Shown here piece by piece: positions 24,693 through 32,495 of a DNA stretch of 64,000 nucleotides; position 1 is the stretch's first letter, and every line of letters starts with the position of its first letter. The notes under the pieces were generated by a model. That model was not told the DNA's origin. It searched no databases and saw only the letters and a program-made list of their open reading frames with translations. The translations under genes were made by a program, and so were the position numbers. Source of the DNA: Limnohabitans sp. Rim47 (GTDB lineage: Bacteria > Pseudomonadota > Gammaproteobacteria > Burkholderiales > Burkholderiaceae_C); contig NZ_FBYA01000001.1 in NCBI RefSeq assembly GCF_001517545.1, positions 1,181 through 65,180 on the forward strand, in the 5' to 3' direction.

Positions 24693-24703
24693 AAAATAGC
24701 GGC

Positions 24704-25834
24704 ATGAAACGCTACCTTGATGACCGTGTACGGGCCGATCTGGCTCAAAAAATGGTGTTCCTCACAGGCCCACGTCAGGTCGGCAAAACCACGCTCAGCC
24801 GCCAGTTGATCGCCCAGCAAGGGGGGCAATACCTGAATTACGACATCCCCGCCGACCGGGCGCTGATCATCCACCAGCGCTGGAATACGCAAGCGCCGTT
24901 GCTGGTGCTGGACGAAATCCACAAAATGCCCGATTGGAAAGCCTGGCTCAAAGGCGTTTATGACGGCAAACCTGCCAGCCAGCAGCTGTTGGTCACGGGC
25001 AGCGCCCGCATGGACACTTTCAGGCACGGTGGCGAATCCTTGGCGGGGCGTTTTTTTGGGTTGCGGCTACATCCACTTTCGGTGCGCGAATGGTGCGAGC
25101 AAACCGGCGCTGCGCCAGACGCTGCTCTGACGCACTTGCTCGAGCGCGGCGGCTTTCCCGAGCCTTGCCTCGCGCCCGACAACGAACAGGCCGAGCGCTG
25201 GCGCAGGCAGTACTTTGATGGCCTGGTGCGCAACGACGTGCTGGAGTTTTCGCGCATTCAGGAGGTCAACGCCATCCGTCTGTTTGCCCAAATGCTGCGC
25301 TCGCGTGTGGGCTCCCCGCTGTCGCTGGCCAGCATGGCGCGGGACTTGGCCGTGTCGCCCGTGACGCTGAAAAAGTACCTCGACATTTTGGAGGCGCTTT
25401 ACATCGTGTTTGTGGTGCGTCCTTGGCACGACAACATTGCGCGCTCGGTGCTGCAAACCCCCAAGGTCTATTTTTACGATACGGGCTTGGTCGAAGGCGA
25501 CCAAGGCCTGCGCTTTGAAAACCTGGTGGCCACCGCTTTGCTCAAACATGTGCAATGGCAGCACGACGTGCAGGGCAAAGAAGCCGGGCTGCACTATGTC
25601 CGTACCAAAGACGGCGCCGAGGTGGACTTTGCCCTGAGTGAAAAAAACCAACTCACGCAGCTGGTCGAATGCAAACTCACCGACGAAAAACCACACCGTG
25701 CTCTGCAACGCTTTGCGCTGGAAAAAGCCCCGGTGAAAGCCGTGCAGTTGGTGCGCAATGCCCGGCACAGCTACACCTTGGGCGATATCCAGATCGCGGT
25801 GGCCCATGAGTTTTTGAATGGGCTGGCTGCTTGA
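24704..25834 (+). CDS. AAA_14 / DUF4143 ATPase
   Basis: A 376-residue protein. The AAA domain comes first, with Walker A GPRQVGKTT (near residue 24) and Walker B LLVLDEIHKMPDW (near 68), then SARMDTFRHGGESLAGRFF. The C-terminal DUF4143 region holds EVDFAL and VECKLTDEKP, a D...ExK pattern like PD-(D/E)xK nucleases. A winged-helix-like stretch (LASMARDLAVSPVTLKKYLD) lies between. Function is unknown; such genes are often accessory and strain-specific. It stands alone with a putative own operator, convergent with dapD. CAAAAT lies six bases before the ATG. Confidence 0.88.
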   Translation: MKRYLDDRVRADLAQKMVFLTGPRQVGKTTLSRQLIAQQGGQYLNYDIPADRALIIHQRWNTQAPLLVLDEIHKMPDWKAWLKGVYDGKPASQQLLVTGSARMDTFRHGGESLAGRFFGLRLHPLSVREWCEQTGAAPDAALTHLLERGGFPEPCLAPDNEQAERWRRQYFDGLVRNDVLEFSRIQEVNAIRLFAQMLRSRVGSPLSLASMARDLAVSPVTLKKYLDILEALYIVFVVRPWHDNIARSVLQTPKVYFYDTGLVEGDQGLRFENLVATALLKHVQWQHDVQGKEAGLHYVRTKDGAEVDFALSEKNQLTQLVECKLTDEKPHRALQRFALEKAPVKAVQLVRNARHSYTLGDIQIAVAHEFLNGLAA

Positions 25835-25906
25835 GGGTATGGCCCGCAAGCGAAGCAGCTGGCACATTTGAACTGGTGCGCCGTTTCTGTTTAAAAAGAA
25901 CCGAAA

Positions 25907-26884
25907 TCAGTTCTTGTGCAGCTCAGCGTTCAACTCGCCCCAGCTCTTGTTGCGCGGAATGGCGTGCAAGGCGCCGGACTGAGAATCACGGCGGAACAAA
26001 ATACCGTTTTTGCCGGACAGCTCTTTGGCTTTCATCAGGCTGCCGTCGGGCAGCTGCACGCGGCTACCGCCGGTGATGTAGCAGCCCGCTTCGACCACGC
26101 AGTCGTCGCCCAGCGAGATGCCGATTCCGGCGTTCGCGCCCAGCAAGCAGCGCTTGCCCACCTTGATGACTTCTTTGCCGCCACCTGAGAGCGTGCCCAT
26201 GATGGACGCGCCGCCACCGATGTCGCTGGCATCGTCCACCACCACGCCTGCGCTGATGCGGCCTTCGACCATGCTGGCACCCAGCGTGCCCGCATTGAAG
26301 TTGCAAAAACCTTCGTGCATGACGGTGGTGCCACTGGCCAGGTGTGCGCCCAAGCGCACGCGGTCGGCGTTGGCAATGCGCACGCCCGACGGGATCACGT
26401 AGTCGGTCATTTGTGGGAATTTGTCCACGCCTTTGACCTCAAGCATGCGGCCAGCAGCACGGGCCTTCAGGCGGGCGGCGGGCACTTCGCTCACGGCGCA
26501 AGGGCCAAAGTTGGTCCAGGCCACGTTGGCCAGCAAGCCAAAGATGCCGGTCACGTTGGCACCATGTGGCAACACCAGACGGTGGCTCAACAGGTGCAGG
26601 CGCAAGTAAGCGTCGTGCGTGTCGGCGGGCGCGTCGGCCAGGCTTTTGATCTCGGTGCGCACAGCCACCACGAAAGTGCCGCGCACAGCGCAGGCGGTCA
26701 TGGCGTGGAGCGCATCAGCGCCCAAAGCGGCCACCGCTTCGGCTTCGGTCAGGTGGGTGCTGCCGCTGGCGGCCACGTCGCCCGCCAGTTCGGGGGCAGG
26801 AAACCAGGTGTCCAACACGGTGCCGTCAGCGGCGATGGTGGCCAGGCCCGTGGCGCGTGCGCCTGTGGTTTGGAAAGTGCTCAT
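25907..26884 (-). CDS. dapD: Tetrahydrodipicolinate N-succinyltransferase, long form
   Basis: A 325-residue left-handed beta-helix acyltransferase of the lysine/diaminopimelate pathway; it succinylates tetrahydrodipicolinate. The hexapeptide-repeat region includes GAHLASGTTVMHEGFCNF, GASMVEGRISAGVVVDD and GGGASIMGTLSGGG. It is longer than the E. coli enzyme (274 aa) and matches the Pseudomonas/actinobacterial type. The start is the ATG at 26884 with a GGAGCACCCC site; the frame runs on upstream without homology. No other dap gene is next to it. Confidence 0.93.
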   Translation of the reverse strand: MSTFQTTGARATGLATIAADGTVLDTWFPAPELAGDVAASGSTHLTEAEAVAALGADALHAMTACAVRGTFVVAVRTEIKSLADAPADTHDAYLRLHLLSHRLVLPHGANVTGIFGLLANVAWTNFGPCAVSEVPAARLKARAAGRMLEVKGVDKFPQMTDYVIPSGVRIANADRVRLGAHLASGTTVMHEGFCNFNAGTLGASMVEGRISAGVVVDDASDIGGGASIMGTLSGGGKEVIKVGKRCLLGANAGIGISLGDDCVVEAGCYITGGSRVQLPDGSLMKAKELSGKNGILFRRDSQSGALHAIPRNKSWGELNAELHKN

Positions 26885-27053
26885 GGGGTGCTCCGAAGAT
26901 GAAAACCCGCCGTGATGTTGCAAGGGACGGGTGGGGGATCTGAAGGCGTGATTATCGGGGATAGTGATACTTGGCTCGATTGGCCCACTGCCTGCCAAGC
27001 CAACCAAGTAATGCCGAAAAGTGCAGGCCATCGGTCAGTTCCCTAGCTATGGA

Positions 27054-27743
27054 TCACCAATGCGCGGGTTTGCTGGCTGGCTTGCGCTTTGTCGGAACGT
27101 TACGTGCGAGCTGCGACTGAACGAGTTCGTCGTCTCTAATGTGCCGTCTAACCCAGTGCGCAAGTTCAGTTAAGCGTTTGTTAGGGTGCACCCTGCTTGG
27201 AGAGCTGTCCTCTCTGAGCGGCATGACCAGGCCGACTCTGACCGAAGGCACATCCTCCCGAATCATGCGCAAGGCTGGCTCCATGTCACTGTCGTTAGAG
27301 CAAATGACCACCTGATCTGTCTTGCCTTGAACGGCGTCTCGGTAAGCGTGCAAAGCGATGTTCACGTCGGTCTGCTTTTCTTCAATCATCCAAACATGCG
27401 ATACGCGGTCTTTGCTGGGGGGCGCGTTTTCATTGAATGTCGGCAAATGAGTCGGCTCAAAGATGTGAAAGCCTTTGATGATTTCGACCAAACCAGAAGA
27501 TCCCGACTCAAGCGCCCTGTGGTACTGCGTTTGTGCATTCGTGGATTCCGCCCCATGCCGGGCATAGCGCGCCATGACGGGTGCTGTGAAATATTTGAGC
27601 GCAACAACCTGGGCATTCGGGTCTTGTGCCCGCAAGATGCGGTCGCGATACAAGGCCACAAGGTCCAGCCATTTGTAGGGCGTTCCTTTGAGACGGGCGT
27701 AATACAGGTTGTAGCCGTCAACGTAGATGGTGGTTCTGGTCAA
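27054..27743 (-). CDS. NYN-domain protein (PIN-like nuclease fold)
   Basis: A 229-residue protein of the LabA/NYN family. Metal-binding acids are seen in TTIYVDGYNLYYARL near the start and VVICSNDSDMEPALRMI in the middle; a basic tail (TKRKPASKPAHW) may bind nucleic acid. NYN proteins are predicted Mg-dependent RNases. The start is uncertain: a TTG at 27743 fits the family N-terminus, a GTG at 27770 lies inside the leader hairpin. It lies downstream of the methylase-like gene on the same strand and could be part of the same accessory module. Confidence 0.82.
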   Translation of the reverse strand: MTRTTIYVDGYNLYYARLKGTPYKWLDLVALYRDRILRAQDPNAQVVALKYFTAPVMARYARHGAESTNAQTQYHRALESGSSGLVEIIKGFHIFEPTHLPTFNENAPPSKDRVSHVWMIEEKQTDVNIALHAYRDAVQGKTDQVVICSNDSDMEPALRMIREDVPSVRVGLVMPLREDSSPSRVHPNKRLTELAHWVRRHIRDDELVQSQLARNVPTKRKPASKPAHW

Positions 27744-27759
27744 TGGGTGATCCAGACGT

Positions 27760-27789
27760 GAAAAGACCACCCTGAAAGGTGGTCTTTTC
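27760..27789. terminator. Perfect 12-bp hairpin between methylase-like and NYN genes
   Basis: GAAAAGACCACC, loop CTGAAA, GGTGGTCTTTTC. It can act as a terminator for the upstream gene in either direction, but it also lies 17 bases before the NYN start, so it could gate translation of that gene. A -10-like TACAAT (27840-27845, minus strand) upstream would place it in the NYN leader. Confidence 0.6.
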
Positions 27790-27915
27790 GCCCTAGGCTG
27801 AGCCAACTAAATGGCACTGCAAAGGGATTGTTGTTGTGCATTGTAGGGCTTAGGGTGCACTTTTTTGCACAAACTCTTGGCAAAAACGGTAAATCAAGGT
27901 GAATCACGGCAGCCA

Positions 27916-30309
27916 TCACCGCAAAAAACCCAGGCTGAAAACTTGCGGGCGCAGCTTGGCGGTCAGGGCTTGGTAGGCCGCCTCGAAGGGTGAGAAGTTG
28001 ACGGGGGCGGTGTCGCCGCTTTTGTTGCGCTCGGCCAGGGCGTTGCGGATCTGGTACCAACCCACATCGGCCCGGTTGAGCTTGTATTGGTCACGCACGG
28101 TGCGCACGTCGGTGTGGGCAAAGTAGGCTTTCCACAGGGTTCGCCCGGCATCCAGCACGGCGGTGGCTTCGGTCGATAAGGTCATGCCCGCGAGGTACTG
28201 CACCATGAAGTCGGACTCGAAGCGGTCGGGGGCGTTGACTTCGGCTTCGGTGAAAGGGATGAAGTGGTTGACAATGGACCACTTCTTGCCGTTCCATTCC
28301 AGGTCGTTGGCGCTGGCGGTCAGGTTGCTGCCGTTGAACAGCATCCACAACAGGCAGTCGGTTTTGAATTCGTCGGTCAGCGGTTCGGTGGGTTGGAGGA
28401 ATTGGTCGCGGTCGTTGAGCCAAGTGGGCTTGATGATTCGCCTGACACAAAAAACGATGGCTGCTTGGTAAAGATTCTCTGCTGTAACGAAGTACCCACC
28501 TGCATGACCAATAGAGTGCACCGAAGAGAACAATGCAGTCATGGTTCCTGCGTTTTGAAGATCATTGCCATTACAAAAAAAATGACCTATGGCATTTGCA
28601 GACCATTTGGTGTTTCTCACATGGCTGATTTTTTTGATGGGTGTTACAGCGTTGATCAAAGGAATGACATCAACATCGTTTTTCTTCAACCGATCAATCC
28701 ACTCGCTCAACAACAGTTTTGAAGAGACAGGATAAAAGCTTTTTGCTCCAATTGGCACGGCATTTTTGTCCAACACGTCTGTAACCAATTTCACAAGTGG
28801 CAGTTTTTGCGATGCATTTTGGTCAGTTTTCCAGACCAAAAAACCAATCGGGAAATCCCCCTTCAACCCATCAAACGATTTGCTGTGGACTACAAAACCG
28901 CCCAAATATTTGCTATTCCATTTTTCGCGAAATTGCTCAAAATTGGGGGCATTCACGTACTTGAGCGTACTGAACATCGCCAAGGTGGCTGTCGGTATTT
29001 CTTGTGCCATCCGCGCCAAAAATTGCACAAACACCTCGCGCGCTGCGTAGCCATAGTTGGCCTTGTTCATCAGCGCACCCATGCGGGTTTTGGCCACGTC
29101 GGTTTTGCCTTCGTTACCCTGTGAATTCGCCGCCTCCGCATAAGGCGGATTGATCAACACCAAGATCTTCTTCCCCGCCGCAATCGCATCGCGCAGGCCC
29201 TGCGGCACTTTGTTGCTCAGGCTGTAATCAATGCGCCCGTCGTCGGTGATGTCGTCGTTCAAATAATCGTACTGAAAGCGCGTGGCCGACACGCAGGTTT
29301 TGGTGGCTTTCATCACGTCAATGTCGGCCTGGTCCAGCGTGCTCATGTAGAGGTTGCGCGGGTTGCTGTGCTTGACTTCGAGGTTGCCCACGCCGCAGCA
29401 CATGTCCCAAACGATGTAGTCTTTTTGCCAGTTGGCCCCGAGCGTTTCGGTCAGCTTGTCATAGGCTTTGTCGACCACATGCAAGGGCGTGTAATACGCG
29501 CCCTTGAAGCTGCGCTCGTCCAGCGGAATCAGGCTGTCGCGGCGCTCGAGCAGGTAGTCGCGGTATTCGCTTTTGGGCGGGCGGTGGTAAATGGCCCAAA
29601 ACTGGCGGTAGCCTTCTTTGTTGCCCAAGTCAAAGTTTTTGCCGCCCAGCGAGAACACCGGAGCGCCGTTTTTGTGCATCAACTCAGCAGGCAAATTGGC
29701 GTGGGTGGACACGGTGCCGTCGTGCATGATGTCGGCAAAAAACAGCAGCGCGTAATCTTCTTCGCTCACCCCCACGATCTCGCGGCCCACCATGGCCACC
29801 CATTTGTCGAACACCTGCTTCAGGTTGTCCGGCGTGATTTGCGTGCGGATGATGTCGCCCGACTTGATGGCCGCCTTGACGGTGCTGATGAATTCGTCTT
29901 CGTGCGTCGACATCTTGAACGACACAAAGTAAGTGCCGATGTGGGCCGAGATTTCGTCCAGCGCCTCTGGGGTGTATTGGCTGGCAGACTTGCCCCATTG
30001 GATGGTTTTCTTGGCCAAAAAGGGCAACACATCCGCACTTTTCATGATGGCGGCTTTTTCGGTGTCGATCACCGCCAGAAATGGCGGAACCGGCTCGCCT
30101 TTGTTCAGCGCCACCTGCACGTAATGCAGCAGCTGGGTGAACATGGCGTAACTCGAGTTGCGGTCGGTGTCTTTGGCCTCGAACCAGATCTCGCGGGTCT
30201 GGATGTCGATCAGCCCTTTGGTGTATTGCTTGAGGCCCAGGGCCTTGATGTAAGCGTCCTTGACGTCCTCTTCGCTCTTGGCGGTTTGCAGTTGGGTGTA
30301 GAGGCTCAC
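27916..30309 (-). CDS. Single-chain restriction-modification-like protein (nuclease-like N-terminus plus N6-adenine methylase)
   Basis: A 797-residue protein. The first ~130 residues hold GLIDIQTREIWFEAKDTD, a D...ExK arrangement like PD-(D/E)xK nucleases. A class-gamma-type methyltransferase follows: YYTPLHVV (near 287), the SAM motif VWDMCCGVGNLE (near 305) and the catalytic INPPYAEAANSQG (near 395). Residues ~420-623 are coded by clearly AT-richer DNA and probably form the target-recognition domain. The layout resembles type IIG/ISP enzymes, but no helicase part is present. The start is a GTG with no good ribosome site. Target and activity are unknown. Confidence 0.8.
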   Translation of the reverse strand: MSLYTQLQTAKSEEDVKDAYIKALGLKQYTKGLIDIQTREIWFEAKDTDRNSSYAMFTQLLHYVQVALNKGEPVPPFLAVIDTEKAAIMKSADVLPFLAKKTIQWGKSASQYTPEALDEISAHIGTYFVSFKMSTHEDEFISTVKAAIKSGDIIRTQITPDNLKQVFDKWVAMVGREIVGVSEEDYALLFFADIMHDGTVSTHANLPAELMHKNGAPVFSLGGKNFDLGNKEGYRQFWAIYHRPPKSEYRDYLLERRDSLIPLDERSFKGAYYTPLHVVDKAYDKLTETLGANWQKDYIVWDMCCGVGNLEVKHSNPRNLYMSTLDQADIDVMKATKTCVSATRFQYDYLNDDITDDGRIDYSLSNKVPQGLRDAIAAGKKILVLINPPYAEAANSQGNEGKTDVAKTRMGALMNKANYGYAAREVFVQFLARMAQEIPTATLAMFSTLKYVNAPNFEQFREKWNSKYLGGFVVHSKSFDGLKGDFPIGFLVWKTDQNASQKLPLVKLVTDVLDKNAVPIGAKSFYPVSSKLLLSEWIDRLKKNDVDVIPLINAVTPIKKISHVRNTKWSANAIGHFFCNGNDLQNAGTMTALFSSVHSIGHAGGYFVTAENLYQAAIVFCVRRIIKPTWLNDRDQFLQPTEPLTDEFKTDCLLWMLFNGSNLTASANDLEWNGKKWSIVNHFIPFTEAEVNAPDRFESDFMVQYLAGMTLSTEATAVLDAGRTLWKAYFAHTDVRTVRDQYKLNRADVGWYQIRNALAERNKSGDTAPVNFSPFEAAYQALTAKLRPQVFSLGFLR

Positions 30310-30317
30310 GTCAGACC

Positions 30318-30340
30318 ATGTTGAATCAATAATTCAACAT
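30318..30340. promoter_or_regulatory. Perfect dyad operator upstream of the methylase-like gene
   Basis: ATGTTGAAT, CAATA, ATTCAACAT: 9-bp arms ending 8 bases before the GTG start, in an AT-rich promoter region (30310-30390). The position suits a repressor or controller protein, yet no controller gene is seen nearby. Confidence 0.55.
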
Positions 30341-30440
30341 TGTCTTTTATTTAAGCTAATAAGTTCTCTTTTATGAGCTCATGGTTCCTGCAACATGAGC
30401 AATTGGCCTTTTGTCCGTTTGCGTTGACCGGGCCGCCGCT

Positions 30441-31427
30441 TCAGGCGTTCACATTCACCACCACCCGCCCGCGCACCTGACCTGCCAGGATCTCGCTGCC
30501 CAGCGCCAGGGCATCGGCCAGACCCACTTCGCGGGTCATGCGTTCCAGTTGCGCAGGGTCAAGGTCTGTGGCCAGACGAGCCCAGGCGGCTTCACGCAGG
30601 GCACGCGGTGCCATGACACTGTCGATGCCCGCCAGCGTCACACCACGCAAGATGAAGGGCGCAACTGAGCTGGGAAAGTCCATGCCTTGGGCCAGACCAC
30701 AGGCCGTGACCACGCCGCCGTATTTGGTGCTGGCGCAGGCATTGGCCAGGGTGTGGCTGCCCACGGTGTCGACCACGCCCGCCCAGCGCTCTTTGGCCAG
30801 CGGTTTGCCCGGCGCACTCAACTCGGACCGGTCCATGATGTCGGCCGCGCCCAGCTGGCGCAGGTAGTCGGCCTCTTGCAGGCGGCCAGTGCTGGCCACG
30901 ACGCGATAACCGAGCTTGGCCAGCAGCGCAATGGCCACGCTGCCCACGCCACCGCCCGCGCCGGTGACCAAAATGTCGCCTTTGTCGGGTGTGACGCCGT
31001 GCTTTTGCAGCGCCATCACGCACAGCATGGCGGTGTAGCCTGCGGTGCCAATGGCCATGGCTTGGCGGGGGGTGAAGGCACTGGGCAGGTGGACCAGCCA
31101 GTCGCCTTTCAGGCGTGCTTTTTGCGCCAGCCCGCCGCTGTGGCTTTCGCCCACGCCCCAGCCGTTCAACACCACTTGGTCGCCCGCTTTGAACAGCGGG
31201 TGCTGGCTGTCGGTCACCGTGCCTGCAAGGTCAATACCGGGTGTGAGCGGGAACTTGCGCACCACGGGCGATTTGCCTGTCATGGCCAGGCCGTCCTTGT
31301 AGTTGACGGTGGAGTAGTCCACTTGCACCGTCACATCGCCTTCGGGCAAGGCGCTGTCGTCCAGCGTTTGCACCGCGCAGTGGTAACCGTTGTCGTCTTT
31401 GTTGATTTGCAGAGCTTGGTAGGTCAT
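30441..31427 (-). CDS. AcuI/YhdH-family acrylyl-CoA reductase (quinone oxidoreductase type)
   Basis: A 328-residue medium-chain dehydrogenase/reductase without zinc ligands. The YhdH/AcuI pattern is visible: VDYSTVNYKDGLAMTGKSPV near residue 40, TPGIDLAGTV, the NADPH loop VTGAGGGVGSVAIALLAKLG (near 150) and SELSAPGKPLAKERWAGVVD-like segments. AcuI reduces acryloyl-CoA to propionyl-CoA, relieving acrylate toxicity in DMSP and 3-hydroxypropionate metabolism. The start ATG follows AAGGAAAAACCC. The EamA gene ends 10 bp upstream, so the two may be cotranscribed. Confidence 0.9.
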   Translation of the reverse strand: MTYQALQINKDDNGYHCAVQTLDDSALPEGDVTVQVDYSTVNYKDGLAMTGKSPVVRKFPLTPGIDLAGTVTDSQHPLFKAGDQVVLNGWGVGESHSGGLAQKARLKGDWLVHLPSAFTPRQAMAIGTAGYTAMLCVMALQKHGVTPDKGDILVTGAGGGVGSVAIALLAKLGYRVVASTGRLQEADYLRQLGAADIMDRSELSAPGKPLAKERWAGVVDTVGSHTLANACASTKYGGVVTACGLAQGMDFPSSVAPFILRGVTLAGIDSVMAPRALREAAWARLATDLDPAQLERMTREVGLADALALGSEILAGQVRGRVVVNVNA

Positions 31428-31437
31428 GGGTTTTTCC

Positions 31438-32379
31438 TTAAGTGGGTTTGCGGTTGACCAGCACAATGCCCACCGCCACCAGCCCCAGGGTGGCCAGCAG
31501 TGTGGGAGTGGCGGATTCGCCCAGCAGCCAGGTGCCGAACAGCAGGGCAAACAGGGGCGTCAAAAATACGAATACCGAGATTTTGGTGGCCGGGTAGCGG
31601 CCCAGCATCCACATCCAGGCCAGGTAGCTGGCAAACGCACCGATCACGGTTTGCGCCAACATCGAGCCCCAGGCCAGGGCGCTCCACTGCAGGTTCCAGC
31701 TTTCGCCCAGCGCCAGCGAGATCCAGGGCACGGCCACTGCGGTGGTGGCGATTTGGTAGAAAAGCAGTTTTTCGGGGGCGATGCGGGTCAGGTTTTTGGC
31801 GCGGATGGTCACCGTGGTCAGGCCCCACAAGGCCCCGGCGGCCAGGCCCAGCAGGTCGCCCAAAGCACCGTGGCTCGCACCGTGGCTCGCGCTGTTGTTC
31901 AGGCTGTTGTTGCCACTGCCGTAGCTGCCCGCCCCCAAGCCTTCGCGCATGGCAAAGGCCACCGCCACAAAGGCGCAGGCCATGCCCAGCCATTGCAGCG
32001 GACGCAGACGCTCCGACTTGACGAACAGCGGCACCAGCGCGGCCACCCAAAACGGCGAGGTGTAGAGAAAGACCGTCAGACGCGATGCCGAGGTGTAGCG
32101 CAAGCCCAAATAGATGCAGGCAAATTCGGCGGCGAACAGCCCGCCCGCCAGCAGACCGGGCCACAGGCTGCCGTCCCGCTCAAACAGGCGCACGCCGCGC
32201 ACGCGGCACCAGATCAGCAGCAGTGCGCAGGCGCCAATGCAGCGCAGGCTGGCCTGAAACAGCGGTGCCACCTCCGACATGATGGCCTTGACCAGCACCT
32301 GCTGCAGCCCCCAAAACATACAGCACGCCAGCAGCATGCCCACGGCCAAACCGTCCAGATTGTCTTTGCGCAAATTCAT
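31438..32379 (-). CDS. EamA/DMT-family transporter
   Basis: A 313-residue exporter with ten predicted helices (MLLACCMFWGLQQVLVKA near the start; LFALLFGTWLLGESATPTLL near the end). A low-complexity stretch of Asn, Ser and His (near residue 155) lies in the loop between the repeats. The frame runs upstream to 32598, but the ATG at 32379 has CACAAT exactly six bases before it and fits the family start. Substrate unknown. Confidence 0.9.
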   Translation of the reverse strand: MNLRKDNLDGLAVGMLLACCMFWGLQQVLVKAIMSEVAPLFQASLRCIGACALLLIWCRVRGVRLFERDGSLWPGLLAGGLFAAEFACIYLGLRYTSASRLTVFLYTSPFWVAALVPLFVKSERLRPLQWLGMACAFVAVAFAMREGLGAGSYGSGNNSLNNSASHGASHGALGDLLGLAAGALWGLTTVTIRAKNLTRIAPEKLLFYQIATTAVAVPWISLALGESWNLQWSALAWGSMLAQTVIGAFASYLAWMWMLGRYPATKISVFVFLTPLFALLFGTWLLGESATPTLLATLGLVAVGIVLVNRKPT

Positions 32380-32385
32380 GCCCGC

Positions 32386-32391
32386 ATTGTG
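32386..32391 (-). promoter_or_regulatory. Predicted leaderless -10 (CACAAT) for EamA gene
   Basis: GGCACAAT, six bases, ATG. Confidence 0.45.
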
Positions 32392-32495
32392 CCGTGCCCC
32401 AGTGCGCTCAGCTGTCGCCAGTGACTGCGCCGAGCGCCGTGACATGCGGCAGTTAACATGCCAACAACGCATGCCCAGCAGCGCACCGACTTGCC

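Noticed and set aside
27744..27806. ATG-started upstream part of the NYN protein
   Set aside because: It would run through the 12-bp hairpin and adds residues without family similarity.
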